Of a stretch of DNA of 64,000 nt, positions 18,004 through 27,551 are shown piece after piece (position 1 is the first letter of the stretch; each line of letters opens with the position of its first letter). A program made the translations under genes and the position numbers. Origin of the DNA: Streptomyces sp. NRRL S-37 (lineage in GTDB: Bacteria; Actinomycetota; Actinomycetes; Streptomycetales; Streptomycetaceae); contig NZ_JOIZ01000017.1 of the NCBI RefSeq assembly GCF_000721605.1, positions 124,001-188,000 of the forward strand, in the 5' to 3' direction. The notes beneath the pieces are model-generated. The model worked only from the letters and a program-made list of their open reading frames with translations, ran no database searches and was not told the DNA's origin.

Positions 18004-19608
18004 CTACGCGGCCGGTTCCACCCCGGCCCGCAGCAGCCCGTACGTGTAGGCGTCCTCCAGGGCCTGCCAGGACGCGGCGATGACGTTGTCGGCGACGCCC
18101 ACCGTCGACCACTCCCCCGCCCCGTCGGACGTGGAGATCAGGACGCGGGTGGTGGACTGGGTGCCGTACTTGCCCTCCAGGATGCGGACCTTGTAGTCGA
18201 CCAGCTCCAGCTTGGCGAGCTGCGGGTAGATCTTCTCCAGGGCGACCCGCAGGGCGCGGTCCAGGGCGTTGACCGGGCCGTTGCCCTCCGCGGTGGCGAC
18301 GATGCGCTCGCTCTTGGCCCACAGCTTGACCGTGGCCTCGTTGGCGTGGGTGCCGTCGGGGCGGTCCTCGACGATCGCGCGCCAGGACTCGACGTCGAAG
18401 TACTTCAGCGGCCCGCCCTCGGTCTCCGCGCGCAGCAGCAGCTCGAAGGAGGCGTCGGCCGCCTCGTACGTGTAGCCCTTGAGTTCGCGCTCCTTGACCC
18501 GCTCGACGACCCGGCCGACCAGTTCGCGGTCGCCGCCGAGGTCGATGCCGAGCTCCTTGCCCTTGAGCTCGATGGAGGCGCGCCCGGCCATGTCGGAGAC
18601 GAGCATCCGCATGGTGTTGCCGACCTGCTCGGGGTCGATGTGCTGGTAGAGGTCCGGGTCGACCTTGATCGCGGAGGCGTGCAGTCCGGCCTTGTGCGCG
18701 AAGGCGGAGACACCGACGTACGGCTGGTGCGTGGAGGGGGTGAGGTTGACGACCTCGGCGATGGCGTGCGAGATGCGGGTCATCTCGCACAGCCGGCCGT
18801 CCGGGAGGACCTTCTTGCCGTACTTCAGCTCCAGCGCGGCCACCACCGGGAAGAGGTTGGCGTTGCCGACGCGCTCGCCGTAGCCGTTGGCGGTGCACTG
18901 GACGTGGGTGGCGCCCGCGTCGACGGCGGCGAGGGTGTTGGCGACCGCGCAGCCGGTGTCGTCCTGGGCGTGGATGCCGAGCCGGGCGCCGGTGTCGGCG
19001 AGCACGGTGGCGACCACGGCCTGGATCTGCGCCGGGAGCATGCCGCCGTTGGTGTCGCACAGGACGACCACGTCGGCGCCGGCCTCGGAGGCGGCGCGGA
19101 CCACCGCCTTCGCGTACTCGGGGTTGGCGCGGTAGCCGTCGAAGAAGTGCTCGCAGTCGACGAAGACGCGGCGGCCCTCCCCCGTGAGGAAGGAGACCGT
19201 GTCGCGGACCATCTCCAGGTTCTCGTCGAGGGTGGTACGCAGGGCGAGCTCGACATGGCGGTCGTGGGACTTCGCGACCAGCGTGATCACCGGTGCGCCG
19301 GAGTCGAGGAGCGCCCTGACCTGGGGGTCCTGCGCGGCGCTGGTGCCGGCGCGGCGGGTGGCGCCGAAGGCGACCAGCGTCGCGTGCCGGAACTCGATCT
19401 CCTGCCGGGCGCGGGCGAAGAACTCGGTGTCCCGCGGGTTCGCGCCGGGCCAGCCGCCCTCGATGAAGCCCACGCCGAACTCGTCCAGGTGCCGTGCGAT
19501 GGCGAGCTTGTCGGCGACCGTGAGGTTGATGCCCTCGCGCTGGGCGCCGTCGCGCAGGGTGGTGTCGAAGACGTGGAACGAGTCGTCGGGCTCGCTGGTT
19601 GCGGTCAT
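18004..19608 (-). CDS. cimA: (R)-citramalate synthase (CimA, LeuA-like)
   Basis: A 534-residue HMGL-fold enzyme. The catalytic start FDTTLRDGAQREGINLTVADK and the GGWPGANPRD segment are typical of CimA rather than LeuA; HAQDDTGCAVANTLAAVDAGATHVQCTANGYGERVGN supplies the metal-binding histidines. A LeuA-dimer regulatory domain fills the last ~130 residues. The reaction condenses pyruvate and acetyl-CoA to citramalate, opening the threonine-independent isoleucine route; older annotations call this 2-isopropylmalate synthase. The ATG at 19608 has an AGGAG site. The leader holds an intrinsic terminator (19714-19743), suggesting attenuation. It lies next to ilvE and leuB. Confidence 0.88.
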   Translation of the reverse strand: MTATSEPDDSFHVFDTTLRDGAQREGINLTVADKLAIARHLDEFGVGFIEGGWPGANPRDTEFFARARQEIEFRHATLVAFGATRRAGTSAAQDPQVRALLDSGAPVITLVAKSHDRHVELALRTTLDENLEMVRDTVSFLTGEGRRVFVDCEHFFDGYRANPEYAKAVVRAASEAGADVVVLCDTNGGMLPAQIQAVVATVLADTGARLGIHAQDDTGCAVANTLAAVDAGATHVQCTANGYGERVGNANLFPVVAALELKYGKKVLPDGRLCEMTRISHAIAEVVNLTPSTHQPYVGVSAFAHKAGLHASAIKVDPDLYQHIDPEQVGNTMRMLVSDMAGRASIELKGKELGIDLGGDRELVGRVVERVKERELKGYTYEAADASFELLLRAETEGGPLKYFDVESWRAIVEDRPDGTHANEATVKLWAKSERIVATAEGNGPVNALDRALRVALEKIYPQLAKLELVDYKVRILEGKYGTQSTTRVLISTSDGAGEWSTVGVADNVIAASWQALEDAYTYGLLRAGVEPAA

Positions 19609-19713
19609 GGTCTGAAGGCTCCTGAGTTGATCTCGGTCTACCGGAATGACCGGTTCCACCGTTCCCCCATGGTCCCTCGCGCCCCGTTCCCGGCCGCGGG
19701 TGGGGCCGGGAAA

Positions 19714-19743
19714 CAGAAAAACCCCTCGCGGGTGCGAGAGGTC
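19714..19743 (-). terminator. Intrinsic terminator in the cimA leader (candidate attenuator)
   Basis: On the - strand CCTCTCGC-ACCC-GCGAGGGG forms an 8-bp stem followed by TTTTTC, about 106 nt upstream of the cimA ATG. Because ilvE has its own terminator upstream (19841-19879), this second one most likely acts on a cimA transcript. No leader peptide rich in Ile, Leu or Val could be identified. Confidence 0.6.
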
Positions 19744-19840
19744 TGCGCGCGGGTCGAGGACGACGGTGTCCGCCCGTACCGTGTCGTACGTGCGGTCACT
19801 GCGGACCGGCGCGCCTGCTGCCAATAATCGTGGCGAACGA

Positions 19841-19879
19841 GAGCACGGGGGCAGTCTGGCACAAGCTGCCCCCGTGCTC
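19841..19879 (-). terminator. ilvE terminator
   Basis: A perfect 14-bp stem (19841-19854 with 19866-19879) with an 11-nt loop lies 47 bp beyond the ilvE stop on the - strand. Confidence 0.8.
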
Positions 19880-19926
19880 ACGATCCGTCTCAGGATGCGG
19901 GCGGTGTGTGTTCACCCGCGGGGGAT

Positions 19927-21015
19927 TCAGCCCAGCCGGTGCATCCAGCCGTGCTTGTCCTCGACGGTGCCGCGCTGGATGTCGAGAAGGGCCTGGCGCA
20001 GCCGGGTGGTGACCTCGCCGGGCTCGCCGCCGCTCTGCCGCCACTCGGCGCCGGCCCGCTTGACCGTGCCGACCGGGGTGATGACGGCCGCCGTACCGCA
20101 GGCGAAGACCTCGGTGAGGGTGCCGTTCTCCGAGTCGCGCTGCCACTGCTCGACGGAGACGCGCTCCTCGACGGCCTCGTAGCCGAGGTCGCGGGCAACG
20201 CCCAGCAGGGAGTCACGGGTGACGCCCTCCAGGATGGAGCCGCTGAGGGTGGGGGTGACGATCCTGTCGCCGTACACGAAGTACAGGTTCATGCCGCCGA
20301 GTTCCTCGACCCACCGGTGCTCGACCGCGTCGAGGTAGCAGACCTGGTCGCAGCCCTTGGTGGCGGCCTCGGCCTGGGCGAGCAGGGAGGCGGCGTAGTT
20401 GCCGCCGGTCTTGGCGTCGCCCATGCCGCCGGGGACGGCGCGGACACGGTCCTCGGAGACCCAGATGGAGACGGGCTTCACACCGCCCGGGAAGTAGGCG
20501 CCGGCCGGGGAGGCGATGACCAGGAACAGGTACTCGTTGGCGGGCTTCACACCCAGCCCGACCTCGGTCGCGATCATGAACGGGCGCAGGTAGAGGGACT
20601 CCTCGCCGCCGTGCGCCGGCACCCACGCCTGGTCCTGGGCGACGAGGACGTCGCACGCCTCGATGAAGGTCTCGACCGGCAGCTCGGGCATCGCGAGGCG
20701 CTTGGCGGAGCGCTGGAAGCGCTCGGCGTTCTTCTCGGGACGGAAGGTGGCGACGGAACCGTCGGGCTGCCGGTAGGCCTTGAGGCCCTCGAAGATCTCC
20801 TGCGCGTAGTGCAGGACGGTGGTCGCGGGATCGAGGGGGATCGGCGCGTACGGGACGAGCTGGCCGTCGTGCCAGCCGCGGCCCTCGGTCCACTTGATCG
20901 TCACCATGTGATCGGTGAAGTGGCGGCCGAACCCGGGGCTGGCCAGGATCGCCTCGCGCTCTGCGTCCGAGAGCGGGTGCGCCGAGGGCTTGAGCTCGAT
21001 CGTGGGCGTCGTCAT
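19927..21015 (-). CDS. ilvE: Branched-chain amino acid aminotransferase
   Basis: A 362-residue class IV PLP aminotransferase of the long actinobacterial type. It shows [18 protein letters not shown], the lysine of [51 protein letters not shown] and [15 protein letters not shown]. It transfers the last amino group to make valine, leucine and isoleucine and starts their breakdown. The ATG at 21015 has AAGGAC upstream. A 247-bp gap with the leuB terminator separates it from leuB, so it probably has its own promoter. Confidence 0.95.
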   Translation of the reverse strand: MTTPTIELKPSAHPLSDAEREAILASPGFGRHFTDHMVTIKWTEGRGWHDGQLVPYAPIPLDPATTVLHYAQEIFEGLKAYRQPDGSVATFRPEKNAERFQRSAKRLAMPELPVETFIEACDVLVAQDQAWVPAHGGEESLYLRPFMIATEVGLGVKPANEYLFLVIASPAGAYFPGGVKPVSIWVSEDRVRAVPGGMGDAKTGGNYAASLLAQAEAATKGCDQVCYLDAVEHRWVEELGGMNLYFVYGDRIVTPTLSGSILEGVTRDSLLGVARDLGYEAVEERVSVEQWQRDSENGTLTEVFACGTAAVITPVGTVKRAGAEWRQSGGEPGEVTTRLRQALLDIQRGTVEDKHGWMHRLG

Positions 21016-21207
21016 GAGTGGTTGTCCTTCACCGGTTGTAGTGACGGGCCGCGCACACTCCCGTACGGCCGGTGGCCAGTACTAGGACGTCCGAGCATTC
21101 CCTCATTCCGCGGCTCCGCGTCCGATTATCGCCCGGAGGCGACGGCGGACGGAACAGGGTGGATGCGGCCCGGTGGTCGATGGTGGCACCCGGCGGGGAC
21201 AGGGAAA

Positions 21208-21236
21208 GCCGCCGGGTGCGGATGCGACCCGGCGGC
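21208..21236 (-). terminator. leuB terminator
   Basis: A perfect 10-bp stem (21208-21217 with 21227-21236) and 9-nt loop directly follow the leuB stop on the - strand. Confidence 0.75.
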
Positions 21237-21262
21237 TTCGAGTGGTGTCGAGGGGCGCCGGG

Positions 21263-22306
21263 TCAGCCGGCTACTCGTGCGGCGAGCGCGTCGCCGATCT
21301 GCGAGGTGGAGCGGGCGGGCAGGCCGCCGCGCTCCGCGAGGTCGGCGGAGACGGCGTCCTCGATGCGGGCCGCCTCGGCGTCGTGACCGAGGTGGCGCAG
21401 CAGGAGGGCGACGGACAGGACCGTGGCGCTGGGGTCGGCCTTGCCCTGGCCGGCGATGTCCGGGGCCGAGCCGTGGACGGGCTCGAACATGGACGGGTAC
21501 ACGCGGTCCGGGTTGATGTTGCCGGAGGCCGCGACGCCGATGCCGCCGGAGACGGCCGCGGCGAGGTCGGTGATGATGTCGCCGAAGAGGTTGTCGGTGA
21601 CGATGACGTCGAAGCGGGCCGGGTCGGTGACGAGGTAGATCGTCGCGGCGTCGACGTGGATGTAGTCGGTGGTGACCTCGGGGTACTCCTCGGCCACCTT
21701 GTTGAAGACGTTCGTCCACAGGTGGCCGGCGAAGGTCAGCACGTTGTTCTTGTGGACCAGCGTGAGCTTCTTGCGGGGGCGGGCCTGGGCGCGGGCGAAG
21801 GCGTCGCGGACCACGCGCTCGACTCCGAAGGCCGTGTTGACGGACACCTCGGTGGCGACCTCGTGCGGCGTGCCCTTGCGGATGGTGCCGCCGTTGCCCG
21901 TGTAGGGGCCCTCGGTGCCTTCGCGGACGACCACGAAGTCGATCTCGGGCTGGCCGGCGAGCGGCGTGGCGACACCCGGAAGGAGCTTCGACGGACGCAG
22001 GTTGACGTGGTGGTCGAAGGCGAAGCGGAGCTTGAGCAGGAAGCCGCGCTCCAGGACGCCGGAGGGGACCGACGGGTCGCCGATGGCGCCGAGCAGGATG
22101 GCGTCGTGCCGCTTCAGCTCGTCGAGGTCGGCGTCGGTGAGGGTCTCACCGGTGGCGTGGTACCGCTTGGCGCCGAAGTCGTACTCCTTGGTCTCCAGCT
22201 TCACATCCTGCGGAAGGACGGCGGAGAGGACCTTGAGACCTTCGGCCACGACCTCCTGGCCGATGCCGTCACCGGGGATCACTGCGAGATTGATGCTGCG
22301 AGACAT
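21263..22306 (-). CDS. leuB: 3-isopropylmalate dehydrogenase
   Basis: A 347-residue member of the isocitrate/isopropylmalate dehydrogenase family. It begins [23 protein letters not shown], has the substrate-binding arginines around [27 protein letters not shown], and the metal and NAD sites in [48 protein letters not shown] and [24 protein letters not shown]. It oxidises and decarboxylates 3-isopropylmalate in leucine synthesis. The ATG at 22306 has only a weak ribosome site. A small conserved gene lies 67 bp upstream on the same strand. Confidence 0.95.
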   Translation of the reverse strand: MSRSINLAVIPGDGIGQEVVAEGLKVLSAVLPQDVKLETKEYDFGAKRYHATGETLTDADLDELKRHDAILLGAIGDPSVPSGVLERGFLLKLRFAFDHHVNLRPSKLLPGVATPLAGQPEIDFVVVREGTEGPYTGNGGTIRKGTPHEVATEVSVNTAFGVERVVRDAFARAQARPRKKLTLVHKNNVLTFAGHLWTNVFNKVAEEYPEVTTDYIHVDAATIYLVTDPARFDVIVTDNLFGDIITDLAAAVSGGIGVAASGNINPDRVYPSMFEPVHGSAPDIAGQGKADPSATVLSVALLLRHLGHDAEAARIEDAVSADLAERGGLPARSTSQIGDALAARVAG

Positions 22307-22373
22307 GCGGGCACCCTACTCCTCGTCCCACGGGATGACATGCGGTGTCCGGCATACGGACGCCACCGGCGTG

Positions 22374-22505
22374 TCAGTGGCCGGTCGAACCGCCGTTGTC
22401 CCTGCGGTCGAGGGCGCGCTGGAGCGCGGCGGCGGCGTTCCTGCGGTCGGATTCGCTGGTGCGGGAGGTGTGACGGACGCGGCGGCGGACGGTCGTCTCG
22501 GCCAT
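22374..22505 (-). CDS. Small conserved Arg-rich protein (43 aa), unknown
   Basis: An ATG at 22505 with AAGGAG ten bases upstream opens a 43-residue basic protein starting MAETTVRRRVRHTSRTSESDRRNAAAALQ and ending RRDNGGSTGH. I recall similar short proteins next to leuB in other Streptomyces but know no function. Its basic, helical character could fit nucleic-acid or ribosome contact; this is speculation. Confidence 0.65.
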   Translation of the reverse strand: MAETTVRRRVRHTSRTSESDRRNAAAALQRALDRRDNGGSTGH

Positions 22506-22755
22506 GGGTCATCGACTCCTTCGGCATACGTGGAGTACGGAAAGGGGGTTGCGAGACGCCGAGTGGGGCGGGGAGCGGCGGACCGCAGGGGTTGCCTGCG
22601 CGGGGTCCGGCTCACGACCGCCGTTCGCTTGATCGAGCGATTCGTTCGGCTCCTACAAAGCTAGAGGAGCGGACCGCATCTGTCTGCACAATTACTCGGG
22701 CTTCCTACTATCTGAGACGGCGAACCCGGTCACACCGCTCCCACCTGCGAAAACA

Positions 22756-22794
22756 CCGGACGGGCCAGGTCGGGGGGTGACCTGGCCCGTCCGG
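22756..22794 (-). terminator. pruA terminator
   Basis: A perfect 16-bp stem (22756-22771 with 22779-22794) with a 7-nt loop lies 14 bp beyond the pruA stop. The rest of the 303-bp gap back to the small gene at 22374 contains a less GC-rich stretch (about 22620-22740) that probably holds the small gene's promoter; no clear motif was assigned. Confidence 0.85.
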
Positions 22795-22808
22795 GGTCGG
22801 GGTGGGCG

Positions 22809-24440
22809 TCAGCCCATGTGCGGGTAGCCGTAGTCGGTCGGCGGAACCAGCGTCTCCTTGATGGCGCGGGTCAGCGTCCAGCGCATCAGGTTCTGCGGGG
22901 CGCCGGCCTTGTCGTTGGTGCCGGAGGCACGGCCGCCGCCGAAGGGCTGCTGGCCGACGACGGCGCCGGTCGACTTGTCGTTGATGTAGAAGTTGCCGGC
23001 CGCGTAGCGCAGCTTCTCCATCGTGTACGCCGCCGCCGCGCGGTCGTTCGCGATGACCGAGCCGGTGAGGGCGTAGTCCGACACCGACTCCATCTGGGTC
23101 AGCATCTCGTCGTACTTGTCGTCCTCGTAGACGTGCACGGCGAGGATCGGGCCGAAGTACTCGGTGCGGAACACCTCGTTCTCCGGGTCGGCGCACTCGA
23201 TGACGGTCGGGCGGACGAACCAGCCCTCGGAGTCGTCGTAGGAGCCGCCCGCGACGATCGTGCAGGCCGCGTCCTCCTTGGCGCGGTCGATGGCGGCCTT
23301 GTTCTTGGCGAAGGACCGCGCGTCGATGACGGCGCCGATGAAGTTGGACAGGTCGGTGACGTCACCCATCTTGATGCCGTCGACCTCGGCCGCGAACTCC
23401 TCCTTGAAGCCGGAGTTCCAGATCGACGCCGGGATGTACGCGCGCGAGGTGGCGCTGCACTTCTGGCCCTGGTACTCGAAGGCACCGCGGGTCAGGGCGG
23501 TCTTCAGCACCGCGCGGTCGGCGCTCGGGTGGGCGACGACGAAGTCCTTGCCGCCGGTCTCGCCGACCAGGCGCGGGTAGGTGCGGTACTTCTCGATGTT
23601 CTGGCCGACCGTCTTCCACAGGTGCTGGAAGGTCTTGGTCGAGCCGGTGAAGTGGATGCCGGCCAGGTCCCGGTGGTTCAGGGCGACCTCGGAGACCTCC
23701 AGGCCGTCACCGGTGACCAGGTTGATGACGCCCTTGGGCAGACCCGCCTCCTCCAGCAACTGCATCAGCAGCACGGCGGCGTGGGTCTGCGTCGGGGACG
23801 GCTTCCAGACCACCACGTTGCCCATGAGGGCCGGCGCGGTGGGCAGGTTGGCGGCGATCGCGCTGAAGTTGAACGGCGTGATCGCGTAGACGAAGCCCTC
23901 CAGCGGGCGGTGGTCAAGGCGGTTCCACACGCCCGGGGAGTTGGCCGGGGGCTGCTCGGCGAGGATGCCGCGCGCGTAGTGGACGTTGAAGCGCCAGAAG
24001 TCGACCAGCTCGCAGGGGCTGTCGATCTCGGCCTGCTGGGCGGTCTTGGACTGGCCCAGCATGGTGGAGGCGGCGATGGTCTCGCGCCAGGGGCCGGCCA
24101 GCAGCTCGGCGGCGCGCAGGATGATCGCCGCACGGTCGTCGAAGGCCATCGCGCGCCAGGCGGGCGCGGCGGCGAGGGCCGCGTCGATGGCGTCCCGGGC
24201 GTCCGCCTGCGTGGCGTTGGCGTAGGTGCCCAGGCGGGCCTTGTGGTTGTGCGGCTGCACGACGTCGAAACGCTCGCCGCCGCCCATCCGCTTGACACCG
24301 CCGATGGTGCAGGGCAGGTCGATCGGGTTGTCGGCCAGCTCCTTGAGCTTGGCCTCCAGCCGGGCGCGCTCGGGCGACCCGGGTGCGTAGCCGTGCACCG
24401 GCTCGTTGACGGGGGTGGGGACCTGGGTCACAGCGTCCAT
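22809..24440 (-). CDS. pruA: L-glutamate gamma-semialdehyde (1-pyrroline-5-carboxylate) dehydrogenase
   Basis: A 543-residue aldehyde dehydrogenase of the P5CDH type. Landmarks are FNFSAIAANLPTAPALMGNVVVWKPS, FTGSTKTFQHLW, LVGETGGKDF (catalytic Glu) and YQGQKCSATSRAYIP (catalytic Cys), then FGPILAVHVYEDD. It oxidises glutamate semialdehyde to glutamate, the second step of proline breakdown. The ATG at 24440 is the first methionine of the conserved start. It lies downstream of the PRODH gene with a 22-codon frame between them, and is probably co-transcribed with it. Confidence 0.95.
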   Translation of the reverse strand: MDAVTQVPTPVNEPVHGYAPGSPERARLEAKLKELADNPIDLPCTIGGVKRMGGGERFDVVQPHNHKARLGTYANATQADARDAIDAALAAAPAWRAMAFDDRAAIILRAAELLAGPWRETIAASTMLGQSKTAQQAEIDSPCELVDFWRFNVHYARGILAEQPPANSPGVWNRLDHRPLEGFVYAITPFNFSAIAANLPTAPALMGNVVVWKPSPTQTHAAVLLMQLLEEAGLPKGVINLVTGDGLEVSEVALNHRDLAGIHFTGSTKTFQHLWKTVGQNIEKYRTYPRLVGETGGKDFVVAHPSADRAVLKTALTRGAFEYQGQKCSATSRAYIPASIWNSGFKEEFAAEVDGIKMGDVTDLSNFIGAVIDARSFAKNKAAIDRAKEDAACTIVAGGSYDDSEGWFVRPTVIECADPENEVFRTEYFGPILAVHVYEDDKYDEMLTQMESVSDYALTGSVIANDRAAAAYTMEKLRYAAGNFYINDKSTGAVVGQQPFGGGRASGTNDKAGAPQNLMRWTLTRAIKETLVPPTDYGYPHMG

Positions 24441-24475
24441 GGGTGGCGTAACTCCTTGTCGTGAGCGGTGTGGTG

Positions 24476-24544
24476 TCAGCCCTTGGTGATCATGCTGCGG
24501 ACGAAGAAGCGCAGGTTCGCCGGCTTCTCCGCCAAGCGGCGCAT
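24476..24544 (-). CDS. 22-aa frame duplicating the PRODH C-terminus
   Basis: Between PRODH and pruA an ATG at 24544, with GGAAGG six bases upstream, opens a 22-residue frame that starts MRRLAEKPANLRFF. The last 22 residues of PRODH are nearly the same, with a few substitutions near the end (VRSMITKG here, LRSMVSRG in PRODH). Nucleotide similarity covers about 70 bp and starts sharply at the ATG. It may be the remnant of a second or replaced PRODH 3' end, or a peptide still made. A GC-rich hairpin region (24546-24612) separates it from PRODH. Confidence 0.5.
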   Translation of the reverse strand: MRRLAEKPANLRFFVRSMITKG

Positions 24545-24613
24545 ACTGTGCCTTCCCGGGGGGCAACCCCCGGACCCCCGGCCGGAGCCGGGCGGCGGCA
24601 CAGCCGAGTTGTC

Positions 24614-25540
24614 TCAGCCACGGCTGACCATGCTCCGCAGGAAGAAGCGCAGGTTCGCCGGCTTCTCCGCCAGGCGGCGCATGAAGTAGCCGTACCAGTC
24701 GGTGCCGTAGGCCGTGTAGACGCGCATGCGGTGGCCCTCGGCGGCCAGTCGCAGGTGCTCGTCGCCGCGGATGCCGTAGAGCATCTGGAACTCGTACTCG
24801 TCGAGCTTTCGTCCGGCGGTGCGGGCCAGCTCCTGGGCGATGGAGATCAGGCGCGGGTCGTGGGACCCGATCATCGGGTAGCCCTCGCCCTCCATCAGCG
24901 TCCGCAGGATGCGCACGTACGCCTTGTCGATCTCGTGCTTCTGCTGGTAGGCGACCTCGGCGGGCTCCTTGTAGGCGCCCTTCACCAACCGTACGCGACT
25001 GCCGGCCGCGGCGAGGCGGCGCGCGTCCTCCTCGGTGCGGAAGAGGTAGGCCTGGATGACACAGCCGGTCTGCGGGAAGTCCTTCCGCAGCTCCTCGTGG
25101 ATGGCGAACATCGAGTCGAGGGTGGTGTGGTCCTCGGCGTCCAGCGTGACCGTGGTGCCGATCCCGGCGGCGGCCTCGACGACCGGGCGGACGTTGGCGA
25201 GGGCCAGCTCGTGGCCGCCGTCCAGCGCCTGGCCGAACATCGACAGCTTGACGGACATCTCCGCGCGCGGGCCGAGCTCCAGCGGCTTCAGCCGGCCGAT
25301 CAGCTCCAGGTACGCGTCGCGGGCGGCGGCGGCCTGCTCGGGGGTGGTGATGTCCTCGCCGACGACGTCCATGGTGAGTTCCAGGCCGTTGCCGGTGAGT
25401 TCCCGGATGATCGGCAGGACCTCGTCGACGGTCTCCCCGGGGATGAAGCGGTCGACGACCTGCTTGGTCACCGGGGCCGCCGAGATCAGGCGTCGCATCC
25501 GGTCGCTGCGCGACGCGGCGAGAATCACGGGACCCAGCAC
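24614..25540 (-). CDS. Proline dehydrogenase
   Basis: A 308-residue monofunctional FAD-dependent PRODH, the usual length. It shows MSVKLSMFGQALDGG, VTLDAEDHTTLDSMFAIHEEL, RVRLVKGAYKEPAEVAY, IGSHDPRLI and EFQMLYGIRGDEHLRL, which build the TIM-barrel flavin and substrate site, and the C-terminal RRLAEKPANLRFF helix whose arginines hold proline's carboxylate. It oxidises proline to pyrroline-5-carboxylate. The GTG at 25540 is preceded by GGAGGTG. It is divergent from the PucR-type regulator with 78 bp between starts, containing a short CACGG-N7-CCGTG repeat (25592-25608). Confidence 0.93.
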   Translation of the reverse strand: MLGPVILAASRSDRMRRLISAAPVTKQVVDRFIPGETVDEVLPIIRELTGNGLELTMDVVGEDITTPEQAAAARDAYLELIGRLKPLELGPRAEMSVKLSMFGQALDGGHELALANVRPVVEAAAGIGTTVTLDAEDHTTLDSMFAIHEELRKDFPQTGCVIQAYLFRTEEDARRLAAAGSRVRLVKGAYKEPAEVAYQQKHEIDKAYVRILRTLMEGEGYPMIGSHDPRLISIAQELARTAGRKLDEYEFQMLYGIRGDEHLRLAAEGHRMRVYTAYGTDWYGYFMRRLAEKPANLRFFLRSMVSRG

Positions 25541-25618
25541 GGGGCACCTCCACAAGCTGCATGAGGCCGTCACCCGACGCTTCGGGTACGGCACGGAGAA
25601 CCACCGTGAAACCTACGG

Positions 25619-26896
25619 ATGCCCCCGATCGTGGACCATCGACAGCTGTCACGCATCCGTGCCGCAGATCTCAGACAGATGTATGAAGGCGTTGGAATTT
25701 TGCGGCAGAATGCCCGGGTGGCATCGGAACACAGGGACGACTACCAGGAGCTGGTGGACGAGATCTCGGAGCTGCTGGGCGCTCCGGCGACCCTGGAGAA
25801 CCGGGACTTCGAGCTGATCGCCTTCGGGGCGTACGACAGCGAGGGCGACCTCGATCCGTCCGCGCTGGACCCGGTGCGCACCCGCTCGATCCTGACCCGC
25901 CGCTCGACGGCCGCCGTCCGCGCCTGGTTCGAGGGCTTCGGCATCACCCGCGCGACCGGCCCGGTCCGCATCCCGCGCACCCCGGAGGCGGGCGTGCACC
26001 GGGGACGGATCTGCCTGCCGGTACGCCATCGGGGAGTCGTCCTCGGCTACGTCTGGCTGCTCGACTACGACCCCGGCCCCTCGGAGCGGCAGCTGGACGC
26101 GGCCATGCGGGTGACGGCGCGGATCGGCGCGCTGCTCGCGGACGAGGCCCAGCACGGCGCCGACCTCACGCGGGAGCTGCGCGCGGTGCTGACGGCGGAG
26201 CGGGACTGGCAGCGGGAGATGGCCGTCGCCGAGCTGCGCACCGCCCTGGGCGGCCGCGCCGACGGTCCGTACACGGTGGTCTGTGTCGCTCCCTGGCCCG
26301 CCACCGATCCGGACGACGCCCCCTCGGTGCGTACGGTGCCGGGGGCGACGGCGCTGTGCACCCTGCCGTGGGGTGCCACCGCCCTGTCGCTGGCCCTGCT
26401 GCTGCGGCTGCGCTCGACGGACGTACTGGCCCCGGCGACGACGGCGGCCTCACGGCTGCTGGAGCGGGCGGGGTCGGGCGGTCCCCCGGTCGCCGCCGGG
26501 ATCGCCGCGCCCCGAGCGGGTCTCGCCGACCTGGGCGCGGCCTGGGAGGAGGCGTCGGCGTCGGCCCGTGCGGCGCTGGCCGAACCCCGGCTCGGACCGG
26601 TCGCCCGGTGGGCGTCGATCGGCCCGTTCCGGCTGCTGACCGCGCTGCCCCCGGGCGCCGCCCGCGACCCCGCCGTCAGCCCTCTGCTCTCCCCCGCGCA
26701 CGCCGAACTCGCCCGCACCGCCGAGGTCTACCTCGACCGCGCGGGCCAGGCCGGCCGCACGGCCGCCGAGCTGGGCATCCACCGCCAGACCCTGTACTAC
26801 CGGCTGTCGCGGATCGAGCAGCTCACCGGCCTGGACCTGGACGACGGCGAGGACCGGCTGCTGCTGCACATGGCGCTCAAGGCCGCCCGCCTGTAG
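25619..26896 (+). CDS. PucR-family regulator, likely controlling proline catabolism
   Basis: A protein of up to 425 residues. The C-terminus has the PucR helix-turn-helix ([45 protein letters not shown]); the middle is a GAF-like sensing region. In S. coelicolor the neighbouring regulator is reported as the activator of proline use (PutR; from memory). Divergence from the PRODH-pruA genes supports the same role. The start is uncertain: ATG 25619, ATG 25679 or a GTG near 25718 are all in frame and none has a strong site. The 3' end overlaps the convergent TetR gene by 20 bp. Confidence 0.85.
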   Translation: MPPIVDHRQLSRIRAADLRQMYEGVGILRQNARVASEHRDDYQELVDEISELLGAPATLENRDFELIAFGAYDSEGDLDPSALDPVRTRSILTRRSTAAVRAWFEGFGITRATGPVRIPRTPEAGVHRGRICLPVRHRGVVLGYVWLLDYDPGPSERQLDAAMRVTARIGALLADEAQHGADLTRELRAVLTAERDWQREMAVAELRTALGGRADGPYTVVCVAPWPATDPDDAPSVRTVPGATALCTLPWGATALSLALLLRLRSTDVLAPATTAASRLLERAGSGGPPVAAGIAAPRAGLADLGAAWEEASASARAALAEPRLGPVARWASIGPFRLLTALPPGAARDPAVSPLLSPAHAELARTAEVYLDRAGQAGRTAAELGIHRQTLYYRLSRIEQLTGLDLDDGEDRLLLHMALKAARL

Positions 26897-27467
26897 TGGC
26901 GGCCCCGATCACCCGGCGCAGGCCGGCGGTCAGCCGCCCGCCGTCGGGCGCGGACTTCGGGTCGAAGGTCCACTGGGCGATGAGGCCCGTCATCAGGGTC
27001 ACGTAGAACGCGCCGACCGTGTCCGCGGTCTCGTCGGACACGTCCTCCTCCCGGCCGCCCATCAGCAGCGGGACCAGACCGCGCCCGGCCTCGCGCTGCG
27101 CCGCCGCCAGATGGTCGCGGACCTCGGGGAGCCGGTCGCCGAGGGCGAGGACCTCCATGCTGAGCCGCCACACCGAGCCGGGCTCCTTCATGGTGCCGAT
27201 GATGTTCGACCACACCCGCTCGAACCGCTCCAGGGAGCCGGGCACGGTCTCGTCCACGGTCCCGTCACCCTCGAAGGCGCCGCCCATCCCCTCGACCAGG
27301 GACACATAGGCCTGCGCGAGCAGCGCGTCCTTCGACCCGTAGTGGTAGCCGATGGACGCCAGGTTGGTCCCCGACTCCTTGACGATGTCCCGCGCCGTCG
27401 TGCGCACGAAGCCCTTGGCGAGCAGGCAGCGCCTGGCGCCCTCCAGCAGATCCTCACGGTGTCCCAT
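26877..27467 (-). CDS. TetR-family repressor
   Basis: A 196-residue TetR protein. The N-terminal HTH is clear ([48 protein letters not shown]); the ligand domain is unconserved apart from [19 protein letters not shown]. The ATG at 27467 has AAGGTGACG upstream. It is divergent from a 14-TM efflux pump 84 bp away, the standard layout of a TetR repressor with its target pump. The intergenic inverted repeats (27491-27540) are the likely operators. Confidence 0.92.
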   Translation of the reverse strand: MGHREDLLEGARRCLLAKGFVRTTARDIVKESGTNLASIGYHYGSKDALLAQAYVSLVEGMGGAFEGDGTVDETVPGSLERFERVWSNIIGTMKEPGSVWRLSMEVLALGDRLPEVRDHLAAAQREAGRGLVPLLMGGREEDVSDETADTVGAFYVTLMTGLIAQWTFDPKSAPDGGRLTAGLRRVIGAATTGGRP

Positions 27468-27490
27468 GGCGTCACCTTACCCACCCCTCC

Positions 27491-27544
27491 ATACGCACGT
27501 ATTAAACGGCCGTCCTAGACAAGCGTATAAGACGTGCGTACAGT
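27491..27544. promoter_or_regulatory. TetR/MFS operator-promoter region
   Basis: The palindrome ATACG-CA-CGTAT (27491-27502) and the longer-range pair TACGCACGT / ACGTGCGTA (27492-27500, 27532-27540) fit a TetR operator. For the pump gene, TAGACA (27516-27521), a 17-bp spacer and TACAGT (27539-27544) make a plausible promoter that overlaps the second arm. The expected transcription start is at or just before the ATG at 27552, so the pump mRNA may be leaderless. Confidence 0.55.
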
Positions 27545-27551
27545 CACCGCC

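Noticed and set aside
16339..19827. A 1162-codon open frame on the + strand over the TPM gene and cimA
   Set aside because: It is the antisense of two well-supported genes; the translation has no conserved motif.
26356..27006. Pro/Arg/Gly-rich frame overlapping the PucR-type gene
   Set aside because: It is an out-of-frame shadow of the regulator, with the usual high-GC composition.
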